Shown here one piece after another: positions 50,001 through 58,996 of a stretch of 64,000 bases of DNA. Under the pieces are notes generated by a model. That model made no database searches. It had not been told where the DNA came from and saw only the letters and a program-made list of their open reading frames with translations. The translations under genes and the position numbers were made by a program. The first letter of the stretch is position 1. Each line of letters opens with the position of its first letter. Origin of the DNA: Papilionanthe hookeriana x Papilionanthe teres (Eukaryota; Streptophyta; Magnoliopsida; Asparagales; Orchidaceae); assembly GCA_022702705.1 (NCBI GenBank), contig CM040423.1, forward strand, positions 39,949,392 through 40,013,391, written 5' to 3'.

Positions 50001-53000
50001 ATTTACAAATCTAACTCCTAAACTTTGCTTTTTATATTTATACCGTCCAATTTTCGTGTATCACATCAAAACTAGAGACTATTATAACTTTTAAAAAGTG
50101 AAATACACATCATGCATAGGAAAGATAATATATACCTAAACATTGAAGTTTAGGTGTTAGATATGTAACTACATAGGAATTGAGTGATATGTATGTAAAT
50201 CTTCCTAAAGTAATATAAAACTTTAAGTTGCTTATAGTTAACGTGAACACCACGATGGATGTCATAAGGACGTTCATTTTGAGATGTACGCAGCCTAGTG
50301 ATTGATTGCAGAAGAGGATGCGCTGAAGAACCTTAAAGCCCAATGAAAGGGCCGAAACAGAGAAAAGATTCATTGTTTGAGAAGCAATACTCCAAGTGAA
50401 AAACCTCTGCTAACCATTATAACTATATCTCTAAAGTATAAGACAAAATATGTGTTCTATTGACAAATAAAAAAAGAAAGATGATTGAAATACTTCTCAA
50501 TTTCTACGTGTTTACATATCTAACACCTAAACTTCAATTTTTATTTACATGCCACCTTACCTATGCATAAAACGGTGTATTTTACTTTTTACAAGTTAAA
50601 ATGGTGGTTTTTTTTTTGTTTTTGTGATATGAAAGATTTGGGTGGTATACATGTAAAAGTTACTGTTTAGGTGTTAGATATGTAAATAAGTAGAATTTGG
50701 GTGGTATGTACTGACTCATAAAAAAGAACTGAACATGAGTATCTGTCTAACCGAAATAAGATTATAGCAGAGCAAGTGGTTTGGTGTGATCAGCCACTTT
50801 GTCATGTTATCTACTCGAACAACACTGTTTCTGAGTTGTTCTTTGATGAACTCGTCTCTTTATTTTCTACCAAGGAATGATTTCAGGAATCCTACATGTA
50901 ATAATGAGTAAAACCGTATTCCTTTCCGATTGGGATCACTTTAATTTATTATTTTCTATCTTTTATTTTTCCTTTTACTTTATTTATACTTTGATTTGAA
51001 ATAAAGAATGTTTGACTTATTTGATTATGATATAGTTGTTTTTGAAAACAGTCAGAAACATATTTTGTAGGGGCTACAAATATCCAATTATTATATTTTT
51101 ACATTTATCTTTGCAGACTGTGCTGGGCTATGAAGTTCGGAAGGAAGGCGAACCACATGATTGCCGAATGGATGCAGAAGCTGCCATGAAGCTAGTTCTT
51201 GCGAAGCTCGAGCACGGATTTGATGAGCCTCTTAAGATTGATAAAAGAGTATGTAAATGGTCTCTTTCTCTCTTATTTTGCGAAACATACCACACAAATC
51301 TTATGCATTTACGTATCTTACACCAAAAGTTTGATATTTACATTTATAATCCATTTGTATTAAAAACTTATGGATGGAAAGATGTATTTCATTTTTAAAA
51401 AGTTAGTGATAGTGATATTTTTTACGTGATGTCAAAGATTTGAGTGTTATGTATATAAATGTATAAAAATTGTGTGGTATGCATGTAAATATAAATTTCT
51501 TTGTTACTTAAATCTATTGACCTCAGCTATATTTTTATCACTCTCTAGATGCCTGATTTCAGCCATGCAATGCTTCTGCACAAAATTCCGGTCGAGGTGC
51601 CTTTTCAAGAACTGAAGAAAGTATTTCCTCGAGATTTTAATTTTGATATAAAGGTATTATATACTACTTATGTCTAAGGGTAAACAAGCCGAGCTTGAGC
51701 GAGACCCGTGCTTGTTTGTGTTCGTTTCTTTGATTTTTGTTTTCTTTATTTGTTCGTAGTAGAATTATGTTCAAAATTACTCGTAAATAACATGTTTATA
51801 TTTGGCTCAATTCGAATTCTTTGTTTGACTTAAGTTCTTTTTTGTCTCGAAGTTAGTTGAAATGATTTTAAAAATAATAAAATTTAGCATTTTTTAAAAA
51901 TGCAGTATGAAAATCAATATAAAAATGTTATAATAATAATATTTATTTAATTGTTTCATTAATTTGAGCCAAAAAGAGTCAAATATGATCAAACAATAGT
52001 CTGCTCGTGTTCGGCTCGCTGCTTAATGATTGAATAGAACACAAGGTAATTAGGGAGTCAAACACAAGTTATTTATTGCTCTGCTTATGTCACATCTTGA
52101 CATCTTATTAGGGCCGTAATACTACGGATAACTTTGCAGGATGATTTAAAAGTTCGAGGCCCATTTTATTCTACACATGCTATTTTCAAGGACGATTATG
52201 AGGCAAGCATTGCTTTTCGAAGAATAGAAGGACAAGAGAGGAAGGTATGGATGTAGTTATATCATTACTTTCAAGTCAATTTTGCTTGAAATTCATTTAG
52301 AAATCTGAACTTTTAGTTCTGCCTGAAAGAGAAACACTAGCTTTTTGCTTCTGTAGTGAGAGGTTATCTTTGGGGCATTTGCATACAGACCACACAACTA
52401 TCATGTATTTACATATCTAACTCCTAAACGTTCTTTTGTTACATTTATAATGCTTGAAACTTTAGCATCGCATCCAAAATACCACCAGTATTACTTTCTT
52501 GAAAGTGAAATACACATCGGGTTTACGACACCAAAGTGTTGTGAGTGTAAATATCAAATTTTGGGTGTTAGCTATGTGAATAGATAAGAATTGTGTGGTA
52601 GTTGTGTTATTGCTTATTTGCTCCCATTCTATTGTATGCAATCTGTTTGTTATTTATTCGTCGAGGATTGGACTTAGAGATTGAATTTCATATTGTCTTG
52701 ACATTTATGCTCTTGTTGGGATTTTTTGAGTTCTTTTGGGGACTTAATATTTTTGGGGCATTTACATACATACCACACAATTCCTATGTATTTACATATC
52801 TAACACCTAAACTTCAATCTTTACATACGTATCACCTTACCTATGCATGAAAATGTGTATTTTTTGAAAATGATAAAATACTAGTTGTTTGTTGTGATGG
52901 AAGAATTGGGTGCTATAAAAGTAAAAAAATAAAGTTTTTGTGCTAAATATGTAAATACATAGAACTTGAGTGATATGTATGTAAATGTCCCCATTTTTTT

Positions 53001-53566
53001 AAAGGAAGATTTACATGCATACCACAAAATTCATATATTTACATATGGGACACCTAAACTTCAATTTTTAAAAGTTAAAATGGTGGTATTTTTTATGGGA
53101 TGTGATGTGAAAGATTTGGGTGATATTAACCTAAAAGTTAAATTTTACGTGTTAGATATTTAAATACTTATGAATTGGGTGGGGTACGTATGTAAATGAC
53201 CTTTTTTTTTAAACTGTACCAAAACAATATTTTTTATACTGGTTCATCCCTTCCCTCTCTACCCAAGCTGTGCTGATTCCCACCCTTCAGGACTGTGAAG
53301 GCCGTCCCCAGAAACTTGTATATCTAAAGCTCAGTACAGGACAGCTTACCAGCTTCTACGTCTGCAATACTATGTCTTCGTCTCCACCCGAAGATTCGAA
53401 GAGGCAGAGAATCTCTGCCGCCATTGATGCCAATGAGGGCGGAGCTTGCTCATCTGAATCCTGTAAACATGCAGAAGAAATCTTCAGACTGAAGCAGCAG
53501 CTTAGTGCGAGGGAAGATGAAATATTTAGCCTGCAAAGGATTCTTTCAGATCTTACTAGAGGTTAG
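31716..53566 (+). CDS. Small-RNA-degrading nuclease (SDN), 3'-5' DEDDh exoribonuclease
   Basis: SDN proteins trim mature, 2'-O-methylated plant miRNAs from the 3' end. Twelve exons: 31716-31772, 31886-32084, 32162-32244, 39103-39171, 41013-41156, 41257-41373, 41438-41507, 41617-41717, 51117-51248, 51549-51653, 52140-52244 and 53291-53566 (485 aa). Phases agree at every junction. Exonuclease motifs are complete: SVDCEM (Asp160, Glu162), GHSAHNDL (Asp244), HDCRMD (His294, Asp299). Residues about 325-425 form the RRM-like C-terminal domain seen in SDNs. A short coiled coil follows (about 455-482, RLKQQLSAREDEIFSLQRIL). The exon 8 donor is GC (AAG|GCAAGC). The protein ends LTRG* by reading to TAG at 53564; relatives usually end a few residues later, so a tiny last exon may exist downstream (the site AGAG|GTTAGT could be a donor). 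SDN3-like by the coiled coil, but the exact orthologue is uncertain. Confidence 0.94.
32593..33119 (+). mobile_element. SINE-like element with poly-A tail, inserted in MITE D2
   Basis: Flanked by CATCTTTT (32585-32592) and CACCTTTT (33120-33127), 7 of 8 matching and equal to the interrupted MITE text. It ends in an A-rich tail (AAAAGAAAAAAAAAA). A B-box-like CATTCGAATCACACC lies near 33051. Without the MULE-MITE inside it, it would be about 125 bp. No relative elsewhere in the window. Confidence 0.6.
32615..33018. mobile_element. MULE-type MITE with ~75-bp inverted ends, youngest layer
   Basis: The ends GGAAAATTATTCCAAT...CGGACAAC and GGAAAATTATTTCATACGGA (rc) continue as an inverted repeat through CGCAGCGCTGCGTACG, GATACCGTAAATAACCACC and TAATAACCAGCTAATAACT. 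The flanks TCGTCCTCG and CCGTCGTCG agree at 7 of 9. The interior is GGTTATT/AATAACC repeats. The arms are still very similar, so insertion was fairly recent. Confidence 0.85.
33770..34594 (-). mobile_element. RTE LINE, 3' fragment with 5' inversion
   Basis: The (TTG)n tail and the AAGCCTTAATCCCACTAAGT end lie at 33770-33800. It codes the C-terminal RT region (34453-34085: LKGKFYKMVVRSAMLYDTEC) and FADD-adjacent sequence near 34560. The flanks TTAAAAAATACATTA (33755-33769) and TTAAAAAATTCATTA (34595-34609) match at 14 of 15. The last about 20 bp (34574-34593, GTGTGAACGATTTAGATAT) is an inverted copy of the element's own text at 34364-34382, the mark of twin priming. Confidence 0.85.
34755..37450 (-). 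mobile_element. Second RTE LINE copy, degraded
   Basis: The 3' tail ACAACAAGAACAAC is at 34755. Pieces read right to left: endonuclease start (37411-37151: RSWKIDTLKSKLMELV, NILCIQQTKWVEEKTKEID), RT remnants (about 36190-35700, 35567-35331: LESKGFRLSRTKTEYIECNF) and the 3' region. It is older than the copy at 16421 (many more stops) but longer at its 5' end. The 5' boundary is uncertain, and the element may extend to about 37560. Confidence 0.8.
37865..38120. repeat. Compound microsatellite (TA, CATA, CG, CA, TAGA)
   Basis: Successive runs of TATATC, CATA, (CG)n, (CA)n, a long (TA)n, (TAGATA)n and (TAGA)n. The 102-codon minus-strand frame through it is an artefact of the repeat. Confidence 0.95.
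38531..39010. mobile_element. Family-1 MITE split by a family-2 MITE
   Basis: Left half AGGAATACTTACATAACACC ... AGTGATATTTTTTA; right half TATTTTTTATGTGATGAAAG ... GTGGTATGCATGTAAATGCC. The halves join perfectly on the family consensus once 38673-38911 is removed. It ends about 90 bp upstream of SDN exon 4. Confidence 0.88.
38673..38902. mobile_element. Family-2 MITE with perfect 9-bp target duplication
   Basis: The 9-bp word TATTTTTTA flanks it at 38664-38672 and 38903-38911. The ends GGCATAATTACATAC and GGGGCAATTATATAC (rc) are inverted. The interior shares AAAGCATTG, ACCGTTGTATTTACACGTGC and GTAAATAGCAATGTTTCGGG with the copy at 28101-28250. Confidence 0.9.
39233..39380. mobile_element. 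Family-1 MITE, partial (SDN intron 4)
   Basis: Only the central and right parts: TTTTAAAAGTGAAATACCTG, then AACTTTAGGTGTTAGATATG and TGATATGTATACAAATTTCC. Confidence 0.65.
40190..40430. mobile_element. MITE of the 'AAAATAGTCC' family (SDN intron 4)
   Basis: The left AGTGTCAAAATAGTCCTCTG is mirrored at the right (TACCATTTTGACACG). The interior has TTAAATTAGTCGCCATGCTC and GCTGAAATAGTCC. Confidence 0.7.
42920..43180 (-). pseudogene. Ty3/gypsy reverse transcriptase relic
   Basis: Reading the minus strand from 43170: LSKLDLKS, then after a frameshift DSYEWKFVP, a stop, and PLTDKFAAIYFDD. This is the order KLDL...YEW..P...YFDD of gypsy reverse transcriptases, with YFDD as the catalytic box. Stops and frameshifts show it is dead. 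The minus-strand text to about 44300 may be the upstream gag-protease part, but I recognise no motif there. Confidence 0.75.
44697..44893. mobile_element. MITE with GGCTGTTTGGT ends
   Basis: Starts GGCTGTTTGGTAACAGAATT and ends GTGTGACCAAACAGCC, an inverted repeat of about 14 bp. The interior has TAGTAAATTCTGTAAATCTG and GGATTACTAGATTCGG. No clean target duplication seen. Confidence 0.6.
45234..47370. mobile_element. Candidate composite element carrying GC-rich, gene-like sequence
   Basis: Bounded loosely by GGGTCTATTTGGCTTGGC and a reverse GAACCAAACAGTTCC at 47341-47356. Inside are a CGCGGTCCGCG block (45352-45368), a second start GGGCCTGTTTGGTTCGGC (45748), the 199-bp tandem duplication, a CT-rich leader-like stretch and an open frame (46285-46491) with no recognised domain. 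It could be a Pack-MULE-like capture of a 5' UTR and first exon, or two abutting elements. Boundaries are inferred. Confidence 0.35.
45777..46174. repeat. 199-bp tandem duplication
   Basis: Two head-to-tail units, 45777-45975 and 45976-46174, nearly identical. The 1-2% differences include GACTGATTCG versus GACGGATTCG and CCCTCAATTT versus CCCTCGATTT. Each unit carries the hairpin GGACCGCGGG-ATAACC-CCCGCGGTCC (45866-45891, 46065-46090). Confidence 0.95.
47740..47965. repeat. GGTGGT/GTGTTGAT minisatellite
   Basis: An irregular mixture of GGTGGTGGTGTG, TGTTGATGATATGATGGTGG and related words. A long minus-strand frame across it is Thr/His/Ile repeat and not taken as a gene. Confidence 0.8.
49130..49440 (+). 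pseudogene. Harbinger transposase fragment
   Basis: Read with stops, 49150-49440 gives WVGELFASYTTRFNN, ELHMNYGLH and MLVIALNILSHNESM. These align in order with WVGELLWGHPTRFANM, ELRNNHGLY and MLAITLYILSHNESI of the transposase at 3910-5272. It is a 5' fragment of a second PIF/Harbinger copy on the opposite strand. It breaks off at about 49440 where a family-1 MITE begins. Confidence 0.82.
49380..50210. repeat. Tandem triplication of [transposase scrap + family-1 MITE]
   Basis: The roughly 55-bp transposase piece (GTGTTAGTCATAGCC..., ACAATGAATCTATGAGAGGA) followed by a family-1 MITE is repeated three times, starting at about 49380, 49645 and 49912. Units are 265-290 bp and diverged by several percent. 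The third unit ends with a complete MITE right end (GATATGTATGTAAATCTTCC). Confidence 0.85.
50490..50712. mobile_element. Family-1 MITE copy (SDN intron 8)
   Basis: Left TTCTCAATTTCTACGTGTTT, right GTAAATAAGTAGAATTTGGG then TGGTATGTACTG; interior CTATGCATAAAACGGTGTAT. Confidence 0.75.
51285..51497. mobile_element. Family-1 MITE copy (SDN intron 9)
   Basis: Starts about 35 bp after the exon 9 donor: ACATACCACACAAATCTTAT; ends TGTGTGGTATGCATGTAAAT. It fills most of this 300-bp intron. Confidence 0.8.
51670..52112. mobile_element. Degraded hAT-like MITE (SDN intron 10)
   Basis: AAGGGTAAACAAGCCGAGCT near the left, CTGCTCGTGTTCGGCTCGCT near 52001, and a TTAGGGCCG word near 52110. Same vocabulary as 30205-30693 but without matching ends. 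Confidence 0.5.
52378..52600. mobile_element. Family-1 MITE copy (SDN intron 11)
   Basis: GGGGCATTTGCATACAGACC at the left, GAATTGTGTGGTAGTTGTG at the right; interior TTGGGTGTTAGCTATGTG. Confidence 0.75.
52754..52993. mobile_element. Family-1 MITE copy, close to consensus (SDN intron 11)
   Basis: GGGGCATTTACATACATACC ... GAGTGATATGTATGTAAATG. A good reference copy, with arms pairing over about 60 bp and an internal TATGCATGAAAATGTGTATT block. Confidence 0.85.
53003..53200. mobile_element. Family-1 MITE copy, abutting the previous one (SDN intron 11)
   Basis: GGAAGATTTACATGCATACC ... GTACGTATGTAAATGACC. It lacks the central TATGCATGAAAA block. It lies 90 bp before exon 12. Confidence 0.8.
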
Positions 53567-53666
53567 TTTCCCATGTAATTTTATGTTAGATTCATATTTA
53601 TTTATATTTGTTAAAAAAATTAAATGTCATGTTGTTCTGATATGTTATTTAATTCGAAGTTTTCTT

Positions 53667-53910
53667 TTTGGGCATTTACATGCGTACCACCCAATTCCTA
53701 TCAATTTATATATCTGACATCCATACTTTACCTTTTATGTTTACACCATGCAAAATTTTCATATTGTATCAAAAATATTATCATTTTAATTTTTAAAAAG
53801 TGAAATATATATTTTCATGCATAAGTAAGGCAACATGTATGTAAAAATTGAAGTTTTGCTCTTAGATATGTAAATTCATTGGATTTGAATTACATGTATG
53901 TAAATCTTTG
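53667..53910. mobile_element. Family-1 MITE copy after SDN exon 12
   Basis: GGGCATTTACATGCGTACCA ... GAATTACATGTATGTAAATC. It starts 101 bp after the SDN stop codon, within the likely 3' UTR or a last intron. Confidence 0.8.
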
Positions 53911-53924
53911 TGTTTAAAAGAGCT

Positions 53925-53927
<3 letters not shown>

Positions 53928-54001
<74 letters not shown>
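53928..54001. repeat. (TA)n microsatellite
   Basis: About 37 TA units, directly upstream of the SINE at 54002. Confidence 0.95.
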
Positions 54002-54005
<4 letters not shown>

Positions 54006-54165
54006 CTTATTCCGACTCATTAGTTGACATTTGCAATGTTAGTTGTAAGTCTTCTAAGGTCAGGGGTTCGAATCGACCTCCGATGGAGGTCGGTACTTGA
54101 ATTTTAGACACATTAGGAGTGGATGGGGGCTGGTATAATAGTCTTTGGCCACTATATCCTAAACC
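54002..54165 (+). mobile_element. tRNA-derived SINE, copy 1
   Basis: B box GGTTCGAATCG at 54064-54074, a tRNA-like 5' part (TTAGTTGACATTTGCAATGT), and a 3' part GGGGGCTGGTATAATAGTCT that recurs in copies 2 and 3. Followed by a (TA)n(TG)n run at 54165-54217. Confidence 0.7.
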
Positions 54166-54218
<53 letters not shown>

Positions 54219-54219
54219 G

Positions 54220-54740
54220 ACCCGCGCGCACGTGGAATCCTAAAGTGTCTGGGAACACACCTAAATAGTAGAACGTTCTGCTAGGAAGTGATTAGGAGAG
54301 AGTTTGTGTGTATGAGAGATAGAGTAGCATTACACAGAAAAAAGAGAGTATCTTATTCATGATATAGATTCCTATTTATTAGTGTCCTAATATCACAAAA
54401 GTTTATATTAGCCCCCTAATTATTAATTTTTTGGGGGTAAGGCTGGTAATTACAGAGTTGTTTGAATATAACAAGTCCTGGGGTCAATTTAATGGATGAG
54501 GGTTGTCGATCGCCTAACAAGCTTTGATTTGATAGATATCTAGTTTGAAAAGGTATTCCACGTCAATCGTCTTGAAGGTTGATTATCACTCTACGAGAGT
54601 TTCTCTTGGTGCTTTATGTCGATCATTCAATTAAGGTGCTTCGTTTGCCAATATTCATTCGAAAACAATCGTTGAAGGCTACGCTTTATCGTCCACATCT
54701 TCTCTTATGATATACACATCGCATTGAGATTTGAGCCGAC
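54220..54740 (-). mobile_element. Possible LTR fragment
   Basis: On the minus strand, CTAATAAATAGGAATC (TATA-like) is followed about 30 bp later by AATAAGATACTCTCTTTTTT, a layout seen in the R/U5 of plant LTRs. No LTR ends or coding region found. Confidence 0.3.
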
Positions 54741-54868
54741 ATATTTTTATATGCACTATATATATTTTTATATGCAAATTTATCTGTTTGTGCGTGTAAA
54801 CCTTGAAATTTAGGTGTTAGATTGTAAATATATGGTAATTGAGTGGTATGCATGTATATATATATATA

Positions 54869-54899
<31 letters not shown>

Positions 54900-56000
54900 T
54901 ATCTATCTAGCATCTAATTGTTTTCGTTTATTTATGTAACATTATAATCCTTAAATCTCATTTAAAATATCATTAATATAAACTCATTAAAATGCTATAT
55001 AAATAAATATTATATATATACTATCTAGCATCTAAATGGGCATTTACGTACCTAAAACACAATTCTCATGTATTTACACATCTAACCCTCAACCTTTATA
55101 TTTATATACCTAATAATATATTGCAATACCACAATTAAATATATTTCTATATCTGACAAAGTAATAATTATTTACACAACCTATAAAAATTTAACATCCC
55201 ATTAAAAATGTAATTAATTTTAATTTTTAAAATACTTTTTTTTAAAATGGATATAATTTGATGTGATTATATTATCAACGTATTGTATAAATAAATCTTA
55301 AAAGTTTAGAAGTTAAATATGTATAAAATAAAAAAATCAATTATTTGGTATATAAATAAAATCTCAAAACTATTTTTTTTTAAATGCCGTCAAATGTCGG
55401 CCAAATCCATACAATTAGAATTAGCCAAATGCATCTCTTAAGCATTTTCCTTGCGAGGGCCCTATTATATACGTAATATGTAAGCAAACAGACGGCCAAA
55501 TTAAAGTATTATAAAAAAAATTAATATATTATATATAACATTTTTATTAATTAAATATTAGTATATATTATCTATTATTATAAATATATATATATATATA
55601 TATTACTTTATTAAAATTAAAAGTTTGTGCATAGGATTTGGATGGCATTTATGTAAATTACTATAAGAGAGAATTGACTTTGAATGTTTCTCAGTCATTT
55701 TATTTGAGATTTATCGTAATTCCCACCAAACCTATAATTAAAAATGAGTATTTAATTTATAGGAAACATTTCTAGAAGATCTCTCATTTAGACCTTTTAA
55801 TTTATTTTATTAATTTTTTATTTGATCTGTTAATTTCGAGTCAAGTGATGTGATTATGTTAAAATAATTTTTTTTATGATTTAATATTATCATTATGAAG
55901 AGTCCTTAAATGCTACATATAGAGATGTAATCAAATTAGGTTTAGGGTGGTCAATTATGCCCCTTCTCAAATTGAAATTTATTTATATAAATAGTCAAAA
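54741..56000. other. AT-rich intergenic DNA with MITE fragments
   Basis: Contains the right half of a family-1 MITE (about 54780-54862), (TA)n runs at 54852-54898 and 55584-55604, and a diverged family-1-like copy at about 55037-55370 (GGGCATTTACGTACCTAAAA ... TTTGGTATATAAATAAA). No gene. Confidence 0.5.
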
Positions 56001-56004
56001 AAAA

Positions 56005-56428
56005 ATTTTAAGCTTGTTGTTTGCGAACAGCTCGTGTTTAGCTCGTTCGTTCAGTAGACGAGCCGAATACGAACAAATTTTTTAAGCTTGAATTATAAAC
56101 AAGCCGAATGCGCATAACTCTTTGTTCGCTCGTGTTCCTCTCGTTTTAGAAAAAAATCATATAATTATTTATATAATAATATATTATATATTGTTTATAT
56201 AATAATGTATTGTATATATTAATATTTAAGTTTAAATCATCACAGCTTGGGTGGTAATGCGATTTTGCGTTTTCTTTTGCATAAAATTTGTCCAATTTTG
56301 AATCGAATACTATATCTACTTTTTTCAAATAATTTTATCGAGCCAAATTCGAAAATGAGTGATTTCGAACGAGTCAAACACAATTAAACCCGAGCATGCT
56401 CAAGCTTCGCTCGTTTACAGCCCTACTC
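56005..56428. mobile_element. Degraded hAT-like MITE
   Basis: GCGAACAGCTCGTGTTTAGC and GACGAGCCGAATACGAAC near the left, and the end GCTCGTTTACAGCCCTA at 56409-56425, the reverse of TAGGGCTGTAAACGAGC. The left terminus could not be matched. Confidence 0.6.
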
Positions 56429-56734
56429 CGCGTTTACGTGCATAAGAATTATCTCACATGCAAGTAAATTTCTCTAAATTTTTTTTTATAAATGCAATTT
56501 CACATATTATATATTTACAATATAATTTTCAACATTTTTAGTTTTTTGGACATTTTAGTCGAAGGAGGACCCTATAATTTTCCACGTTTTAGAATAATGC
56601 GTGTTATTAAGTCAAAGCATTCTCGCGTTTTTTTTTTTCAAATTATTAGCCAATCATATTTCTTTCAACAACACAGCACCGATGATGTCACCCTTGTCAA
56701 AGTTGGTGATGTTAATCTCATAATTAATTAATTA

Positions 56735-56819
<85 letters not shown>

Positions 56820-56837
56820 GTATGTATGTATGTATTC

Positions 56838-57008
56838 AACACAACAATTTAGCCACGTACCTCAGCTTGTCTGTTGGCATCCTTAGTGTAAGAGCCCTCA
56901 AGTCGAGGGTTCGAATCTCCTTTCACATAGTTCGTCTTAAGAATGTAGTATTCGAATTGTTAGGAAAATTAAGAGGGGTGCGGGGCTCGTATAATAGCTT
57001 ATGGTTAT
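56838..57008 (+). mobile_element. tRNA-derived SINE, copy 2
   Basis: B box GGTTCGAATCT at 56908-56918. The 3' part GGGGCTCGTATAATAGCTTA then TGGTTATTC matches copies 1 and 3. Preceded by (TA)n(TATG)n at 56740-56835 and followed by a (TA)n tail at 57017-57031. Confidence 0.75.
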
Positions 57009-57031
57009 TCTTATAATATATATATATATAT

Positions 57032-57190
57032 AAAGAATAGTCAGAGGCTATTATATGAACTCCCATACACCCTCACGTAGTTAACTATTTGATGACCGCC
57101 CTTACTACCAGCAAGTGGTCGGAGAGGGGATTCAAACATGTGACCAGAGGGGATTTACGACTTTCAAAGTGACCGCTCTACCAACAGTTC
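57032..57190 (-). mobile_element. tRNA-derived SINE, copy 3
   Basis: Read on the minus strand: A box TGGTAGAGCGGT (57171-57182), a B-box region GGTCACATGTTTGAATCCCC (about 57126-57145), and the 3' part GGGAGTTCATATAATAGCCT. It lies tail-to-tail with copy 2 across a shared TA run. Confidence 0.75.
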
Positions 57191-58500
57191 ACTACTAGCG
57201 ACACACACACACACACAGATGAATATAGTATATATTTATATATATATTTCTACATCTAAACTTTGATTTTTACAGTCAAAGTCACTTAATTTAGACATAA
57301 AAATTGTATTTCTTCTTTAAAAAAAAATAATGATATTGATATTTTTAGAGTTAAAATGAAGATTTAGGTATTTGATATGTAAATACATAAAAAAAAAAAA
57401 TGGGGGTATGAATGTAAATGTGCCATACATATAAGTTTTTTAATGTTCTTAAAAATAATATGGTCATTGATACTGCTAAAAGAAGTATGTTCATGTGAGA
57501 GCACTCTTATGATGGAAGAATGTGAGGCCATTAGACTCGAGCGGATGATATATTCACAGGTTGAAGTTCAGGCTTTACAATAATAGACAATACAAAAAAT
57601 TTCTAATTGTAGAAAATTGATTCTCAAACATATAAATAAAATATTTGTTGAGTCTATTATATTGATGTATATATCATTATATGATTTGATGATGATAAAT
57701 CTTATGAGGTGTTGTATAATGATTCGTTAAATCTTGTGTTTTGTGATTTGTTATTTCAATTTGATACGACATTTACCGAGCCGAATGAAATGATCGAACA
57801 AAGGGTTGATAGTTGAACATTCGAGTGATGATGTCAGGACAACATGATTTATAATCAAGCAAAAAATCATTATACATTACACATGCCATAAAAATATCTC
57901 TTAAATTTAAAATTGACAGTACAATATAATATTTGTATAATAAAATCTTTATTTTAAAGGAAAGCATAAAAAGAAATTCATATCCATATTGAATTTTTAT
58001 TTCAACACAAAATAGACTATTTTTGCATACTTATATTGCACATTTTTTTTAAAATAGTAAATAATGTTTATCCTATAAATATGACTGTAAATTTAGCTTG
58101 CAGAATGTTAATTGCTTGAAGATCAATTCAAATTCTGGCTCGGATCAAGATCAGATCGTAAGAAACAAGGCGATTTATAAAAAATATTTGTATAATATTA
58201 AGTAAAATTGAATATAGCGAGTCACGAGCCAATCTTCAACTGCTTCAACTGAAAAAGACCCAAATAACTGAATTTGAGTCAGTTGTATTCAAATTTGAGT
58301 CAGATCGAGCTGATTCCTAGTGGAAATAGATCCAAATAACTCGATTTGAGGCAAATCATCTCTACTTTTAGTTAGTTCAGCTCAAAATTAAATATAACGA
58401 AGCACGAGTCAACTATTCGGCACACTAAACATATTCAGACTGATTTTGAATTGACCCCAACTCGACTTGAAATCGAATAGTCAATAGCCTAAACTGCAGA
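57191..58500. other. Intergenic region upstream of the kinase gene
   Basis: Contains a (CA)n run (57203-57216) and the right part of a family-1 MITE (about 57235-57425). A stretch at 58120-58460 has repeated AACTCGATTTGAGTCA-like words in both orientations and is probably another decayed MITE. No gene is supported. Confidence 0.5.
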
Positions 58501-58759
58501 CCATCAGTTGGCCCATAGTTTCTTACTCACCGACTTCAAACTCAGATTGGGTAAAGTATCTAAACTACAATTTATCTCCTCTTTCTTTTCATCCTTTTGC
58601 TCCGGCGACCCGCCGCCGCCGTCAACGGCGTCGAACTCTGACATTGTTGCTCCCACTGACCAAAGTATCCATCTAAAGCCTTTTATTTACCAAAACGCCA
58701 CTCCCCGGTCCCCACCCAGGTTTGTGGCCATCCCGTAGTTTCAATCAACCCTCTGGTTT

Positions 58760-58996
58760 TTCTCATAAGCTGAGGCCATAAAACGAGAGAGATAGAAAGA
58801 GAGGGCAGTAGAGCATGAATCGAATCCGCCTACTTTTGTTCTAGGAATGATTTGTTTTAATTAATTTAGCCGTCTGAGTCGTCGGAGGTCATCGGCGTTG
58901 CGATTCCTAAAGTGTGAGTTCTGAAGCCCGTCAGATCGCAGATGGAGAGACGAGATTGCGTTTCCAGCCGTTTCTAGGCGGCAGATCTTGGTGTCC
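58760..58996 (+). promoter_or_regulatory. 5' leader region of the PBL-like kinase
   Basis: A GA-rich patch (GAGAGAGATAGAAAGAGAGG, about 58785) and a GC-richer leader precede the ATG at 58997. Upstream 58600-58740 is also GC-rich. No clear TATA box was found, so the TSS cannot be placed. Confidence 0.35.

Larger units (their letters stand above)
41718..51116 (+). other. SDN intron 8 (9.4 kb), a GC-AG intron
   Basis: Donor AAG|GCAAGC at 41718 and acceptor CTTTGCAG at 51116. Phase 0 on both sides joins SLCK to TVLGYEVR, as in the family. It contains a gypsy RT relic, MITEs, a GC-rich tandem duplication, a GGTGGT minisatellite and a Harbinger fragment with a tandem triplication. 41760-42900 holds only short ORFs and no recognised element. 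Confidence 0.9.

Noticed and set aside
54060..54075. B-box sequences (GGTTCGAATC) that could suggest tRNA genes at 54064, 56908 and 57130
   Set aside because: No complete cloverleaf could be drawn, and the sequences share a non-tRNA 3' part, so they are SINEs.
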